The notes: generated from the letters alone by a model not told the origin. A stretch of DNA of 64,000 bases from Heloderma charlesbogerti (GCA_026122225.1 JANEZZ010002064.1:859231-923230); one strand, 5' to 3'. Counted from the first letter of the stretch, positions 44,983 through 57,096 are shown. Numbers and translations are program-made.

Positions 44983-45085
44983 CAGCCTTCCTGAACCTGG
45001 TACTCTCCAAATGTTTTAGACTGCAATTCCTAGCATTGCTGGCTGTAGCTGATAGGAGTTGGAGGGCACTGGGTTAGGAAGGCTG
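44983..45085. mobile_element. hAT-like palindromic MITE
   Basis: It starts CAGCCTTCCTGAACCTGG and ends GGGTTAGGAAGGCTG. Flanks ATTTACGA (44975-44982) and ATTCATGA (45086-45093) agree at 6 of 8. Confidence 0.78.
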
Positions 45086-45125
45086 ATTCATGAGATGAAT
45101 GCCTACAGACAATAAAATGATGGAA

Positions 45126-45204
45126 CAGTCTTGTCTAACCGGGTGCCCTCCATTTGTGGAGGAATGTTGGGAGTTGAAGTCAGGTACCAGATTGGAGAAG
45201 GCTG
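45126..45204. mobile_element. hAT-like MITE, internally deleted
   Basis: GGGTGCCCTCCATTTGTGG leads to GGGAGTTGAAGTCAGGTACC and GGAGAAGGCTG. It begins about 40 bp after the previous copy and has lost the central palindrome. Confidence 0.55.
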
Positions 45205-45820
45205 CTCTGGAGTGCTTCTCACAGTCCTATCAACTGCTCAACTAAAATAGTTTCACCAGGAAACCTTCCCCCCTTGCAGGCAGGAGCCCACTGACTTTGG
45301 GTTAAGGTCCTGCTTCCACAGATGGGGAAGGTGTGACTGAAGCCTAATTTCTGTGAGACTGGACCTCCTGCTGACTACTTTGGTAGGAGAAGGAAAAAAC
45401 ATTGCCTTTCACAGCCAGCTTTTCCAACTCCCTCTATGCTTCTCTTCTCCATTTGCAGGTAGGACAGGATGATCTCAAAGTAAACATCCATGTCTGAGAA
45501 CTTCTTAACCTTGTAGCCAGCAGCTAAACGTCTTCCTGCCCCCCCCCCATAGTTGTCAAGCATTGATGGAAGACTTCAGTTTGCTTTAATGGGTACAGAA
45601 ACATTTGGTGACCATCGCAGCTGAACATCTGAAAAGGTCATATGCAAGCAGACTGGTTGAGTAGGGCAGTCGCAGAGCAGCCAGAGTGGATGGTGAGCCA
45701 AAATGTGTCTCAACAGCTAGCTGTCAAGTTCACGAAGCTATGAGTTGATCTCCCCATTGCTAGTGCAAGCAGCAAGGTTCAGAAATGGGCTACATAAACT
45801 CAATCCTGTGGATGTTTTAA
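45205..45820. other. Intergenic DNA
   Basis: No gene or clearly named repeat is visible in this stretch between TGIF2 and DLGAP4. Confidence 0.4.
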
Positions 45821-45822
45821 AG

Positions 45823-45945
45823 CAGGGATGGGGAATTTGTGGTCCTCCAGATGTTTTGGCCTACCACTCCCATCATCTCTTATCACTGGCTATGCTGGCT
45901 AGGACTGGTGGAAGTAACATCTGGAGGACCACAAGTTGTCCACTC
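45823..45945. mobile_element. hAT-like palindromic MITE (variant ends)
   Basis: CAGGGATGGGGAATTTGTGG then TCCTCCAGATGTTTTGG pairs with ACATCTGGAGGACCACAAGT. The ends resemble the copy at 40004 more than the main group. Confidence 0.65.
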
Positions 45946-46262
45946 TAAACCTTCCATTTCTCTGATCTCCAGGAGGGTCAAAAAGTAATTGGAGAGCAGG
46001 AGGCAGACTTGATTCTTACTTCTCTCAGGTGTCTGATCAACATATCTATTAGATTGGACAACCATGAAGATAACCTCCTGGACACTTGCACTGACACTTG
46101 CAGTTGAAAGGCAAGTACTACTATTCACAGGCTGTCGATCATTCTGGCTCCAAGTAAATCCCATAACACCATATGGAAGGCCTTCCTCCTGTGGTGTAAT
46201 AATTCCGGAAAAATGAGACTTGAGTTAGAGTGGAGTTGCTGCTTCTTCAAGAGGGGCTAGAT

Positions 46263-46388
46263 CAGCCTTCCTGAACCTGGTATCCAGATGTTTTCAACAG
46301 CAGCTTCCAGTATGCCTGGCCATGCTGGCTGGGGCTGATGGGAGCTGAAGTCCAAAACATTTGGAGGTCATCAAGTTGGGGAAGGTTG
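46263..46388. mobile_element. hAT-like palindromic MITE
   Basis: It starts CAGCCTTCCTGAACCTGG and ends TCATCAAGTTGGGGAAGGTTG. The core GCCATGCTGGCTGGGGCTGA is intact. Flanks GGCTAGAT and TGAAAGAT share 5 of 8 bases. Confidence 0.75.
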
Positions 46389-48030
46389 TGAAAGATTGTC
46401 TTGCACGTCCTCTCCAGGTAGTACATTTTTTTCTCTATTGCTGATTTCACCTTAATTTGTGTCTGTTGATTTTTGCTTTGTTTTTTAAGTTGGATATGCT
46501 CTGCCTCTTAGCATGTTCCCTGTAAATATTTGGCCAAATGTGTAGTTCCTGTGTGGGCATATTAGCGTGTTTTAACATCCTGCTAAGCTGGAGGAAGCCC
46601 CACCTCCCAGGAAATGGTTTACTGACAGGCATGCCTGTTCCCCGGAGATAGGACCTTACCCAAGGTCAGTGCCCTCCTATATACAAGAACAGACATCCAC
46701 AGGCATGTGAATGTCTGCTCTAATGGGACTTATTAACTTATTTGACTTATCTGCTTTAAAGAATTTAGGTAGGGAGATTACAATTCAGGTTGTAATCTCC
46801 TGCACGTGAAGGTCTTCTGAGCCTGATCAGTATAGAAGCAATTGAGCGCTTAAAGACAGCTGAAGTGGAAGACCCTTTTGCATAGGGGACAAATTGTTTC
46901 TGCGACCCCACCCCAAAACAAACTCCTATTTGGCTTAGCCTTGTAGCTGGATGGTACCTAAAGTGACAATGCATAGTTACTGAGGCAGGGCTACATCTGG
47001 CCGTAAGGTCCAAATGGACCTGCTCCTTTATGAACGTGGGATGCATACAGTTAATATGATGCTGAATCTCAATTGGAGCAGGCATCACGATCTTTGGCTC
47101 TGGCCCTTCTCTTCCTCTGCAATAGCATCTAGTGCCTATGTATACATGTGCAAATGTAACACACACACAGGTACCCCTACAGCTGCCTGTTTTCTATATT
47201 CAATGTCACCATCATGGAGAGAGGATTCTATCAGAGCAATACGCTAGTCGATAGCCATAAATACAGCAGAATGTATCATATCTGAAGAACAATGGGTAAT
47301 GGATTACTCTGAAAACAATTTGCCTTCTTTTTGGATTATCAAATGAGTAAACTAGCAGAGGAAAAAATGGGAACCTGCAGTGACAGAAGCAGAGCAACTA
47401 CAGATGATGTTTCAAAAGTAGGCCACATATAGTGTGCCGTGAAAGTGCTTTTAATGACAGATCACTTGAGCATCCTGCTGCTGCTGATTTGGACAATGTG
47501 TTTTAGAAAATGCGTAGATTTTTAGTCCAAGTTATAGATAGGGTATGGTACGGTCATTCCCTCCACGCTTCTCCTGCCCTGCTTTTTTGGCTAGACAGCC
47601 GATTGCAGCTGTCTAGCTGCAGGAGCACGGAGCGGGAAAGGTGGCTGCTGTACAGCACAAAGGATGCGTTGTACAGGCAGTTAGGATCTCCCCGCCCCGG
47701 GATGCCCCCAGCCACGCCGCCTTCCAGCCGCTCTGCCCTCCCCTTGCAAGCGCGGAGGGTGGGGCAAGTAGGGGGAGTTCGGTTGTCTGAGAGCCAACCT
47801 TGGAGTGTGGGCTCTGAGGTTGGTTCCCAGAAAACAGCATATCCTATGGCCATCTCACTGCTGTCTAGCAGCCATAGGATTGCTCCCTTAGCCTGTAGAG
47901 TGTACTGCGGAAAGGTAGGATATGATTGGAACAGTAGCATAGAAAGTTAACTAAAAAAACATGTCCGCACGGGTGATTGACTATTCCGAAAGAAGTCTCA
48001 GAAGCACATTGAACTAGCACAGTGGTATAA
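46389..48030. other. Intergenic DNA, including a GC-rich 47.5-47.95 kb stretch
   Basis: No gene is supported. 47510-47950 is GC-rich and open on both strands, but has no domain, splice or homology signal. Words from it (ATATCCTATGGCC and GCCATAGGATTGCTCCCTTA) recur in diverged form at 37460-37510 and 62510-62560, so it is better read as a dispersed repeat. Confidence 0.45.
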
Positions 48031-48032
48031 GC

Positions 48033-48169
48033 CAGGAGAAGGGAACCTGGTGTAGTCCAAATAATCTGTAGGGCAACTTCCATAATTCCTGACCATTGGC
48101 CATGGCTAGCTGGGGCTGATGGGAGCTGTAGTCCCAAACATATGGAAGGCACAAGGTTGCCTGCCCCTG
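48033..48169. mobile_element. hAT-like palindromic MITE
   Basis: The centre CCTGACCATTGGCCATGGCT, then AGCTGGGGCTGATGGGAGC, is well kept. The ends are CAGGAGAAGGGAACCTGGTG and GGCACAAGGTTGCCTGCCCC. Confidence 0.7.
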
Positions 48170-48465
48170 CTCTAAGCCTAAGGGCACAGATGGAAGTACA
48201 CTCAAAAAGGTAAGACATCTCTGAGAAAGATGGGGTACCTCCCAGCATGCACTTGCACACGGTGGAAGCATTGTCAGTGTGAAGTGCCTTGTAGAACTGT
48301 GCAGCGTAGCTATGAAAGAAAGCATCTCTGAGCACCTGCAATGTGGTATTCTCTCCCCACTATCCAAACTCTCAAACATTATGAGAAAGGCTTCCAGGGT
48401 TGAACACCAAAGCTTAGATGTGACTTTTGGGCTGCAACTCAACTGAAGCATTTAGAGAAAATACG

Positions 48466-48698
48466 GAGAGCCAGTGTGGTGTAGTGGCAAGAATGTTGGA
48501 CTGGGAGCTGGGAGATCCGGGCTCTACTCCCTACTCGGCCATGGAAGCTCACTGACTTTGGGCCAGTTGCAGACTCAGCCCAACTTACCTCACAGGGTTG
48601 TTGTGAGGATAAAATGGAGAGGAGGATAATGTAAGCTGCCTTGGATTCCTTACAAGAGGAAAAAAGGCGGGATAGAAATGCAATAAATTAATAATAAA
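48466..48698 (+). mobile_element. Full-length SINE with LINE-type tail
   Basis: This is the best copy of its family in the window. It begins GAGAGCCAGTGTGGTGTAGT and continues with GAATGTTGGACTGGGAGCT, CTCGGCCATGGAAGCTCAC and CTTTGGGCCAGTTGCAG. ACCTCACAGGGTTGTTGTGA and a tail GCGGGATAGAAATGCAATAA follow. The TGGTGTAGTGGCAAGA segment is A-box-like. The tail resembles the L2 3' end at 1030-1075, suggesting mobilisation by L2 machinery. Confidence 0.85.
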
Positions 48699-49772
48699 AT
48701 ATAGTAGTCTAATAACTGCCAAACAACTGCATAGCTAAGCAACTGGCACAGCAGAGATACAATATTTATAAAACTTTTTACTAATTTTCTTTTAAAGACA
48801 AAATATGTTTGTGGCATGTGTTTTTAAGTGGAAGAGGGGATTGTAAACATTCTTGAGTACATTGGCTCCTGGGCCCCTAACTCCCAACTGAAAGGGACAA
48901 AAGGGCTGTGCAACCTCCTTTCATCATTTCTATACCGTAAAAAATTCAAAGCTCTGCTGAGAGAAAGCAGGCCTAATTCCATGCTTCCACAGAGGGCTGT
49001 GTCTCCTCTACACAAGAGAAAATTCTGCAGCTGGGCAAATAAAACTACATTGAAAAAAGCTCAGATCCACTGATATAAATAATGCAAACTGCATACATTC
49101 ACATCATTTTTCTTCTTTTGCATAATTGCAGCTGCGATCCTATACCCACTTCCCTGCAAAGAAGCCCCATTTAATTCAGTGGGTCTTCTGAGGTGACATG
49201 TATAGGATTCCAGTTTTTCCACAATTATTCACATAATTATGGGGAAAGGTAAGGATCCATGTAGGGCACAGAAGCCCCAGGCCCACCACTGGAAATTTTA
49301 TCTGCCTGGCCCCCCAGATCTCCTCAGAAACAAAGATTCCAGGTGGCATCAAAGCAAGCAGCTTCTTGGCAGACCCAAGGCCTGTCAGAATAAAAAGGTC
49401 TTCAGAAGGTGGTGAAAAGCTATGATGGGAAGAAGGGACAAACCAGGCCTTTCTAGGCAGGGAATCTCACAGCTCATGCCACAGAGGCCTGCCTGTCTGC
49501 ATTTCTGTTAAATGCAACTCAACATAGTTCGGAACGGAGTACTGGCTGCACACATCACCCAACTGTTTGCTGTAGGTTGAGGGAGGCAGTAGGTCAGGAG
49601 CAGAAAAAATTCCCCCTTGCCTTTCCTCCAGAAGGAATATTGACAAATGACTGGCTGAAAACTTACTAGGCCATCCCCCTTTCCACAGATAGGGAATTCT
49701 CATGAACTTTTGCAGAAACCAAAATGGGCTCATTGCAGTCCCATCTACAACAGGGAAGGAGACACAACGATC

Positions 49773-49854
49773 CAGCTGTTTGGACTCCAACTCCCATCAG
49801 CCCCAACCAACATAGCCAATGCTTGGGGCTGATGGGAGTTGTAGTCCAACAGCT
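49773..49854. mobile_element. hAT-like palindromic MITE, short
   Basis: CAGCTGTTTGGACTCCAACT then CCCATCAG pairs with CTGATGGGAGTTGTAGTCCA and ACAGCT. Central words CCAACCAACATAGCCAATG are kept and the outer CAGCCTTCCCC ends are missing. Confidence 0.65.
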
Positions 49855-50129
49855 ACAGAGCTACGGGCTCCCCAGGCCGATTTACACATCTAACCACAGT
49901 GTTTTCTTCCGATTTTCGTACGTCAAACATTAAGCTGAGAAACTGGTGCCCTAGCTCTACCCCCACCCTAAACAAGGGGGAAAACCCAAAACAAAATGGA
50001 GGCTATATTATGCAGCAATAATTTTCCTTGTACAGACACCGGCCTCGGAATGGCAGTTTTGGGGAGTGGGTGTGCTGTCACACTTCTAGTCATCTCTGCA
50101 GCTTGTGATGGAGAGCCCCCAACTGTGGA

Positions 50130-51600
50130 ATATGATACAATTTATTTGATTTAAACCCCACCTTTCCATCTCAGAAATGGTGCTCAAGGTGGCTATCAAT
50201 AATAAAAACCAAAATTTAAAATAAAACTTTAAACAATAATCAAATACATTAAAACAATTAAGATGCAGCAGTAAAAGAATTAAAACAGCACCCAACCCAA
50301 CAGACCAGCCTACAGGCCAAAGGCCTGCTTGGATAAAAACATCTTTCCCTGCTGGCTGAAGGACAGCAGAGAAGGAACCAAGCTAGCCTCCCTTGGCAGG
50401 GAGTTCCAAAGCCTGACAGCAGCCACTGAGAAGGGCGTCTTTTGCATCCCTACCGAACAAGCCTCTGATGGTGGTGATACCAAGGGAAGGGCTCCCACAA
50501 AGGAGGGCAGGCTTGTACAGGAGAAGGTGGCCTTTCAAGTCGCCTGGTCCTAAACTGAATAGGGCTTTATAGGTCATGACTAGGACTTTGAATTGTGCCT
50601 GGAAACAGACCAGTATTCAGTGAAGCTGTTGTAACAAGGGAGTCATGTGCTCCTTGTATCCAGCCCTGGTCAACAGTCTGGCCACAGCATTCTGGTCCAG
50701 CTGCAGTTTCCAAAGAGTTTTCAAAGACAGCCCATGGAGAGCAAGTTACAGTAGTCCAAATACAATGTAACTAAGGCATGCATGACTATGGCCAGGATAA
50801 GACATCTCTAGGAATAGGCACAATTAATTGGTGCATTAGCCTCAGCTGTGGAAATGCACTCTTGGCCACCACCAAAACCTGGGCATCGAGGTTCAGGGCC
50901 AAGTCCAGGAGTACACCCAAACTGAGAGCCTGAGTCTTCAGCGGGTGTGTAACCCCATCCAGCACAGGTTGAATCCCTATTCCCTGATCTGCCTTTTTAC
51001 TGACCAAAAGCACTTCTCCCTTGGCTGGATTATGCTTCAGTATGTTTGCCCTTATCCAGTCCATTACCAACATCAAACACAGATTTAGAACTAGAACAGC
51101 TTTCTCAGAGTTTGACAGAAAGGAGAGTTGGGTGTCATCTGCATACTGGTGGCACCAAACCCCAAAACTCTGGAAAACCTCTTCCAGTGGTTTCATGCAT
51201 ATATTAAATAGTATGAGGGGTAAGATGGAACTCTGAGGCACAACACAGGACAAGGGCCACCATAGAACAGTGCCTCTCAGTCCCATATCAGACAGATGTC
51301 TCAGAAAGATACCATGGCTGATGGTATTAAAAGCTGCCAAGAGGTCCGGCAGAACCAATAGGAACACGCTCCTTTTCTCCAGTTCATGGGGTAGATCGTC
51401 CATCAAGGCAACTAGTAGTTTCTGTCCCATAACCAGGCCTGAAATGCATCTAGATAATCCATCTCCTCCAGAAAAACTCAATTGCTGAGAAGCCACCACA
51501 CACTCCACTATCTTGCCCAAGAATGGAAAATTGGAGACTGGCAGGAAATTATTCAATGCAGAATTAGGGAGGACTTAGCGTGTCAGACCTGACCCTCTTC
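50130..51600 (-). mobile_element. L2-type LINE, ~1.5 kb antisense with RT core
   Basis: This is a decayed L2 on the - strand. The frame at 51556-50786 keeps much of the reverse transcriptase, including LLVLPDLLAAFNTISHGI, the YADDTQLSFL catalytic motif and KHNPAKGEVLLVSKK. The frame then breaks and the C-terminus continues at 50577-50310 (SVAAVRLWNSLPREASLVPS). The 3' tail runs to about 50130, with GGTGGGGTTTAAATCAAATA on the - strand. One side is truncated in the RT N-terminal region. It is the longest L2 in the window. Confidence 0.88.
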
Positions 51601-52174
51601 TCTAGGGTGGGATTTTCAATGTATTAAGCCTAAATTGGTTCGCTTAATCAGTCAAAGCCAGAGTGCTCTACAACCAGGTGAGAAAAAAGATACTGTAAAA
51701 CTCTTGCAAAAACAGAATTTCAAATCATTCAAGGCTCACCTGACAGAGAATGGTGCTGGGGGAGCAGCAACACACCCTCCCCTCCACAACAAATCCAAGA
51801 TACCTGTTATCCTGTGTTTGATTTAGCACTAAACTGAAAAGGAGAGGAAGAATTTCCACAACAATCTCAGCTGGACCATACCTTGTATGCATCCAGGTAA
51901 GAATCAAAGCAGAGTGACAAGACATATCTTGTCACTGTTTGTGAATGAACCATATCCAGACACAATAAGAAAAATACAGAAGATATACATCTACCACATG
52001 TGTCATTGGAAGTGTAACTTGCAGCCACTAACATAATTGAGAAGTTATGGTATTAACTTTTGATTGTGTCCGAGGAGGTTGTGGGTGTGCAACTCAGTCT
52101 CTTGTTCAAGGACAGAAAAATAGTCAAGTCTTGCTAGATTGTCATGCAGTCAATGGATATGAGTTAATAAAATG

Positions 52175-55100
52175 CTCTGACAAAGTTTGCTTGTGTTTTA
52201 TTTTATTTTATTAATGACCGATTTGGTCATGCCCTCATGGGTGACAAAAAATCCATTTCCTAATCTAACTAAAACTCTTGGTTGTTTTAGAAATGTGATT
52301 TCCCCATCCCACCCACTTTACATTTATATCTCGTTGCCTGTTCTAGAAATTGGGAGTTCATAGAGTAAAGATCACAAACTGCAAGAGACAGAGGCATAAG
52401 GGCACCAAAGAGGCACCATTTGTTTGTTTTACTGTAGTTTACAATGGCAGCAAGGGTCACGTTACAAAATGTTGGGCCATGGGTCTAGGTACAAGCCTTT
52501 CATTTTCTTTTTAAAATATTGTCACAAAGTTAACAATCATGGGCCTAGAATTGTTGTTTCTCCCCCCAACCCGCCATAATACTAAGAGAAGTAGGCTAAA
52601 TCACCATGGGGAAAATATCACCTTTCCGTCTTCATGGTTGGAAAAAAAACCAGGTTATCAAAGCACTATGCACACTTGTTTTAAATCCACACAACTATTA
52701 GCTAAACAGACTACAGAATCATTCATGGAGCGCAGTTTCACCAAACCGGCTTTTCAGAGCCACTTCTGTGATGGCTCTCTTTAGATTGTCACTTGGAAAA
52801 CATTAAAACCAGGATAACAACAGCTGAATAAGATAGGGAGAGGAAGAACACAAATGCCAGTTTTTCCCCAGTACAATTGCTACAAAGGACGAAGTGATTA
52901 AGGATGCAACCCTGTGTGTGTTTAGAAAGAAAAAAAGAAAAAGAAAAAATGTTTCTGTCTGAACATGCATAGGATTGCACCCTTGCTGATTCTTCCTAGC
53001 CTTACTACCATTCCCCTTTTTGTCTTGGAATTGCATGGGGAAAAATTAGACTTGACCAGTTTTAAGAATATCTGAAACAGATTAAACAAACAAACAAAAT
53101 CCCTGATCAGGACAAGCCCCAACTGATTCAAGTAGAGGGTAGAAGCTGGCTGTTATCTCTATTACACCCATGCAGAAGTTTTTAAATTCAATTGAATCTA
53201 TCCTCTAACATTCAGGACCCACAGGCACAAAAGAAATTTAGTAGGTTCACAGCCCTTTGGATATATATTTATATATATATTTTAGAAAGACATTTTTTGT
53301 GCCTACCGGACCACTTTGTTTGTGCTCCTTACAGAGACTGTAGAGATTTGAGTGTCTAGAAGGCGTTTGTTTCATCCCTGGATATAAGGTTTGCATTATG
53401 GAGGGGACAGAAATGATGGTGAACTCTTGATTCTGCAAGACAGCTAGGTCATTTGCTACCTTGTCACCAATAAAACTAATTTGTACATGGAAGTCATTTC
53501 TTGGACTCTGTGAAGAGCTTTCCTGTAGATCTGGGCGGTTGACCAAAGCAAAAGGCAATTGTCAGTAGCACTGATCCACCTGAATTCCAGCCACTGGAAT
53601 ATGGACACCATATTTAGGCTACTGTGTCATTTCATGCAAGTGATGACCAGGTAAATAGCTTTCAGTGCTGTCCTGCAGTTTCTTCCAAATATATTAGATT
53701 TTTTTAAAGGGGGAAAGCACAGAGCTATACATTGCGGTGACGTTCTTTTGATGTGCAGTTGCTTTTAAAACTAGCCAACTGCTTTTGCTTTGATCTCACC
53801 CCTCCATCCAGATATGACAGCCCACACTTGTTTCCCAGCTATGGTTAGCATGGCTGGAGATACTCTGAAGAGAGATCTCTTTGTACTCATGACCCAACTT
53901 CCTTCACAGTGACCTTTTAGAACCCAGTACCCTTACTGTTCTTATTGTAACAGACTGACTGAAGCCACTTCACACACCTTCTAAGTGTACACATAGAACG
54001 CCTTGTAAATACACCTAAGATGTAAAAGGATCATCATGGTAAATACATGTATCATGTAGGTATACATGCCAGAGAGCAGGGACTGGTCATGTCCTCCTCC
54101 TCCGTGTATACACATGGAGGCAAACACTTGTTTGCCATTATGCAATGTGTGAAGCAGCACTGAGGCAGGGGAAGTGATAGGTCGTCTAGGCTGCAATCTA
54201 TAAACCAATTTAACTGGATTTACATAGATTTAATCACATTGAGTAAGTGGAAATACAGAAGCTAAAAGACACTCAGCAGCAACTGGGTCTATCAAGAAAC
54301 TACCCAACTAATTACCGGGATTGCTGCCTTTGGAAACGTGAGTAAAACAGGTCACATTCCAAATGTTTCAGTTTTTAATATGAAGAACTGTGAAGGTCAG
54401 CCATTTGGTTCAAAAGTCAGTCAAGCACCCCCTACCATCATTGTAAAGACATTTGGGGAGGGGGGAGGGGAAGGAAAAGAGGGGAATAAATCAAGCTTGA
54501 TTTGAAACCGTATTCTATATGGCCAGGCTTTCACAGGTTACAAAGTTGCCCATTAGGTGGGCCAGTGGAGACTCTAACACCCTCTATGCATAGACATCAT
54601 AAACAGCATTCATTGACATGATTAGGTTGTAGCATTTTCTATCATCTCCTTAAATTACTAACACACCAGTATAAAATTCCTTTGGGATTTTGGCCACCAG
54701 AAACCATCCACAGAACAGCTTCCATCCTCCTCCACACTGGTACACAGGAGCACAGCTTTGAGAGAAATGCACACTGGGGGAGGGGGGTACAGAGTGACAG
54801 GCAGAGGAGGAACTTGGAATTGGCTATTTGACTCCTGGCTCCACAAAATTAGCCAAAATGAGGGAGGAGAGAGAGGAGGGTCGAAGTGATATTGAATGAC
54901 TGCTTCCCCAAAGAACATGGGACACAAGGGGGCAGGATGGGAGAATGGAATCCAATAATACGCAGGGTATATATTTTTGCACACACTTTTACACACATCT
55001 AGCTATAGTACATGTAAAAATATATGCTATACATACACCCACCCTCACTGAGGTGCTTTTTGAAGACACCATCTGAATGCGTGCATGTGTGAATGGGTAT

Positions 55101-56365
55101 GTGTGTGTACGTGTTAAATATACAGATCCTACTAAGTGTATATGTGCATATGTACACATACATACAGGCAGGCCAGCAAATTGCCAACCCTCCGTCAGCT
55201 ACCTCCTCTTTTTTTCGGTACAAAAGCCATTATCCTCTACCGTAGAGTGGACTAATAATACACACCACTTGGATATAGGTTCCCTCCCTCCCTTGTGTAG
55301 CAGCTGCTTTCTTATTGACTGAGCCTTGCACACATAAACCTCACACAAACTATTGCAACGGGGAAATTGCAGGAAAAAGAACAGAAATGTGTGTGGGGCA
55401 ACATGTGAATCCCCACCCTGCCATATTTCTGACTGGGCATTCTGTATGGGAAATCCTTCTTTTGCAGCACCATTCGTGAGTGTGTGCAGGCTACAACACT
55501 TATCTTATTGCACATGTTTGCTTCCAGGCTGTGTTAACATACCACTCCGTTTACATCCCACAGATCTTGCCCTCCTTTTACATCATTAAACTACGAGATA
55601 TATGAACCCCCAAAGCCCTGCTGCTTCCCCCACCCCAGCCCTGGCCTCCCACTCCCAACCCACCTAGAAAGGAAAAACAATACATAATTAAACAAAAAGG
55701 CTGCTCACTAGCAGAGTGCAACAACAGTACACACTGAACAGGTGTTTTCTTCTGGAGCTCTGTGGAAGAGTTTACTTCTAACACAGTAAACAACGCCATG
55801 CAGAGAAAGGGTGAAAAAGAAAGAGAAGTTAAGAACTATAGAACAGGAGAAAACAAGAAGCAGGAATACAACAAGGGTAGGGAAAGAGAAAGACAGTGTG
55901 TGGAGGGGAGGACAGAAAGAATACAGTGAGGAGAAAAAAAGCACAGCATGGCAAGTGCCCAAGGCTTTTTTTTCTTTTCAATTTTTGTCCGTTTCATGTA
56001 AACAAGCTACTAATTCTCCTTAGATTGAACAAGTAAAAAGGTTGCAGTTCCAAGTCTAAAGGACTGTGTTTCCAAGAGTCTGTTCTGCCACACCACGGCC
56101 AGTGTGAGAGGGGATGTGGGGGTGGGGGGGAGAAAAACCAAACGATGGAACCAGGAAGGGTGTTTTCTTTTAAAATCTTCATTATTTAAAGCTGGAGAGA
56201 GGGGGAAGGAAAAAAAAAAGGAGACGGAGAGAAAGCCAAATGGGGAGCCCTTTGTAAGGTTGGCTCTGTGTCTCTAGACCAAATAAATCACACTAAATTT
56301 AGTGAACCTTTTTTTCCTCCTTTTTAATGATGTGAAAAAGAGTGTTTTCTTCCTCTTCCCCTTGC
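52175..56365 (-). other. DLGAP4: Probable DLGAP4 3' UTR (distal end uncertain)
   Basis: Downstream of the stop at 56366 on the - strand about 4 kb is nearly free of LINE, SINE and MITE insertions, unlike the DNA on either side. That fits a conserved transcribed UTR. Three overlapping AATAAA signals on the - strand lie at 52197-52212 and would place the end near 52175. The UTR contains purine-rich + strand tracts at 54840-54950 and 55800-55960, which are CU-rich in the mRNA, and an (AT)n at 53262-53280. Where cleavage really occurs needs transcript data. Confidence 0.4.
52197..52212 (-). terminator. DLGAP4: Candidate DLGAP4 polyadenylation signals
   Basis: TTTTATTTTATTTTATT on the + strand gives three overlapping AATAAA hexamers on the - strand. 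They are the strongest cluster downstream of the DLGAP4 stop before repeat-dense DNA resumes. Confidence 0.35.
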
Positions 56366-56584
56366 TCAAAGACGGGTCTGTGCCTCAGGAACGTAGATTT
56401 CAATGCTGTCCGCGCTCTCAGTGGCCGAGTTCTGCCGGACTGAGGCTGCACGCTTGGCCGCCATGAGGCGCTTGCGGGCTTCCTGGCGCTGTTTATCCAC
56501 CGAGTCAGAGGCCTTGTCCCGGTTTAGCTGGGATTTCGGTTTGGCTGGCTTCTTTGGGACAGGAGGGGGGGCTTTCTTCTCTTC
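56366..56584 (-). CDS. DLGAP4: DLGAP4 last coding exon with PDZ-binding C-terminus
   Basis: DLGAP (SAPAP/GKAP) proteins are postsynaptic scaffolds that link PSD-95-type MAGUKs to SHANK. This exon codes for the last 72 residues, beginning EEKKAPPPVPKKPAKPKSQ after the acceptor TCTAAAG. A basic, Arg/Lys-rich helix DKQRQEARKRLMAAKRAASV follows. The family-invariant tail SATESADSIEIYVPEAQTRL ends in the class I PDZ ligand QTRL that binds SHANK. The stop TGA occupies 56366-56368. Reading is phase 0 from the preceding exon. Paralogue choice (DLGAP4 and not DLGAP1-3) rests mainly on the TGIF2 neighbour and is less certain than the family call. Confidence 0.93.
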   Translation of the reverse strand, partial: EEKKAPPPVPKKPAKPKSQLNRDKASDSVDKQRQEARKRLMAAKRAASVRQNSATESADSIEIYVPEAQTRL

Positions 56585-56961
56585 CTTTAGAGAAACAAGA
56601 ATAAAACTCAAAGAACTGCACACAGATTTGCTTCCCTCTGCTTCAGTTTACAAACAGCCCGTGTTTGTTATCAGAGTTCTGCACCAAAAATGTTTTAATT
56701 GTTATTCAGCACACGACCACTATGGGGCTTACTTTTTAAAAAATGTGGTAAGTCACCTCAAAACATTTCTACAATAAAATTTATGCTATACCAATTTTTA
56801 TTTTTTCAAGCACTATGAAGATGTAAATCACTAAAATTCATAAAAACAAGTTCCCCTTTACTCACAAATTTGGGGAACTAGGATGGGGCTCAGGACACAT
56901 CATTCAAAAGTAAGATGGCATCAATCGCCATCATTCACAAGCATCAGATTTATATCTAGTC

Positions 56962-57096
56962 CAGCCTTCCTCAAGCGGGTGGCCTCCAGATGTTGTGGAC
57001 GTCAACTCCCCTCAGTTCCGGTCAGCGTGGCCAATGGTCAGGAGTTCTGGGAGTTGTAGCCCAAAACATCTGCAGGGCTTCAGGTTCGGGAACCTG
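56962..57096. mobile_element. hAT-like palindromic MITE with 8-bp TSD
   Basis: It starts CAGCCTTCCTCAAGCGGGTG and ends TTCAGGTTCGGGAACCTG. Flanks ATCTAGTC (56954-56961) and ATCTCGTC (57097-57104) agree at 7 of 8. Confidence 0.82.

Noticed and set aside
47510..47950. Overlapping 146-aa and 128-aa open frames on opposite strands
   Set aside because: No motif, splice signal or codon bias distinguishes either strand. The DNA looks like a GC-rich dispersed repeat.
44000..52170. MYL9 or RAB5IF exons expected from human synteny
   Set aside because: I looked for EF-hand light-chain or RAB5IF coding exons with splice sites and recognised none. A highly fragmented or very short exon could still be missed.
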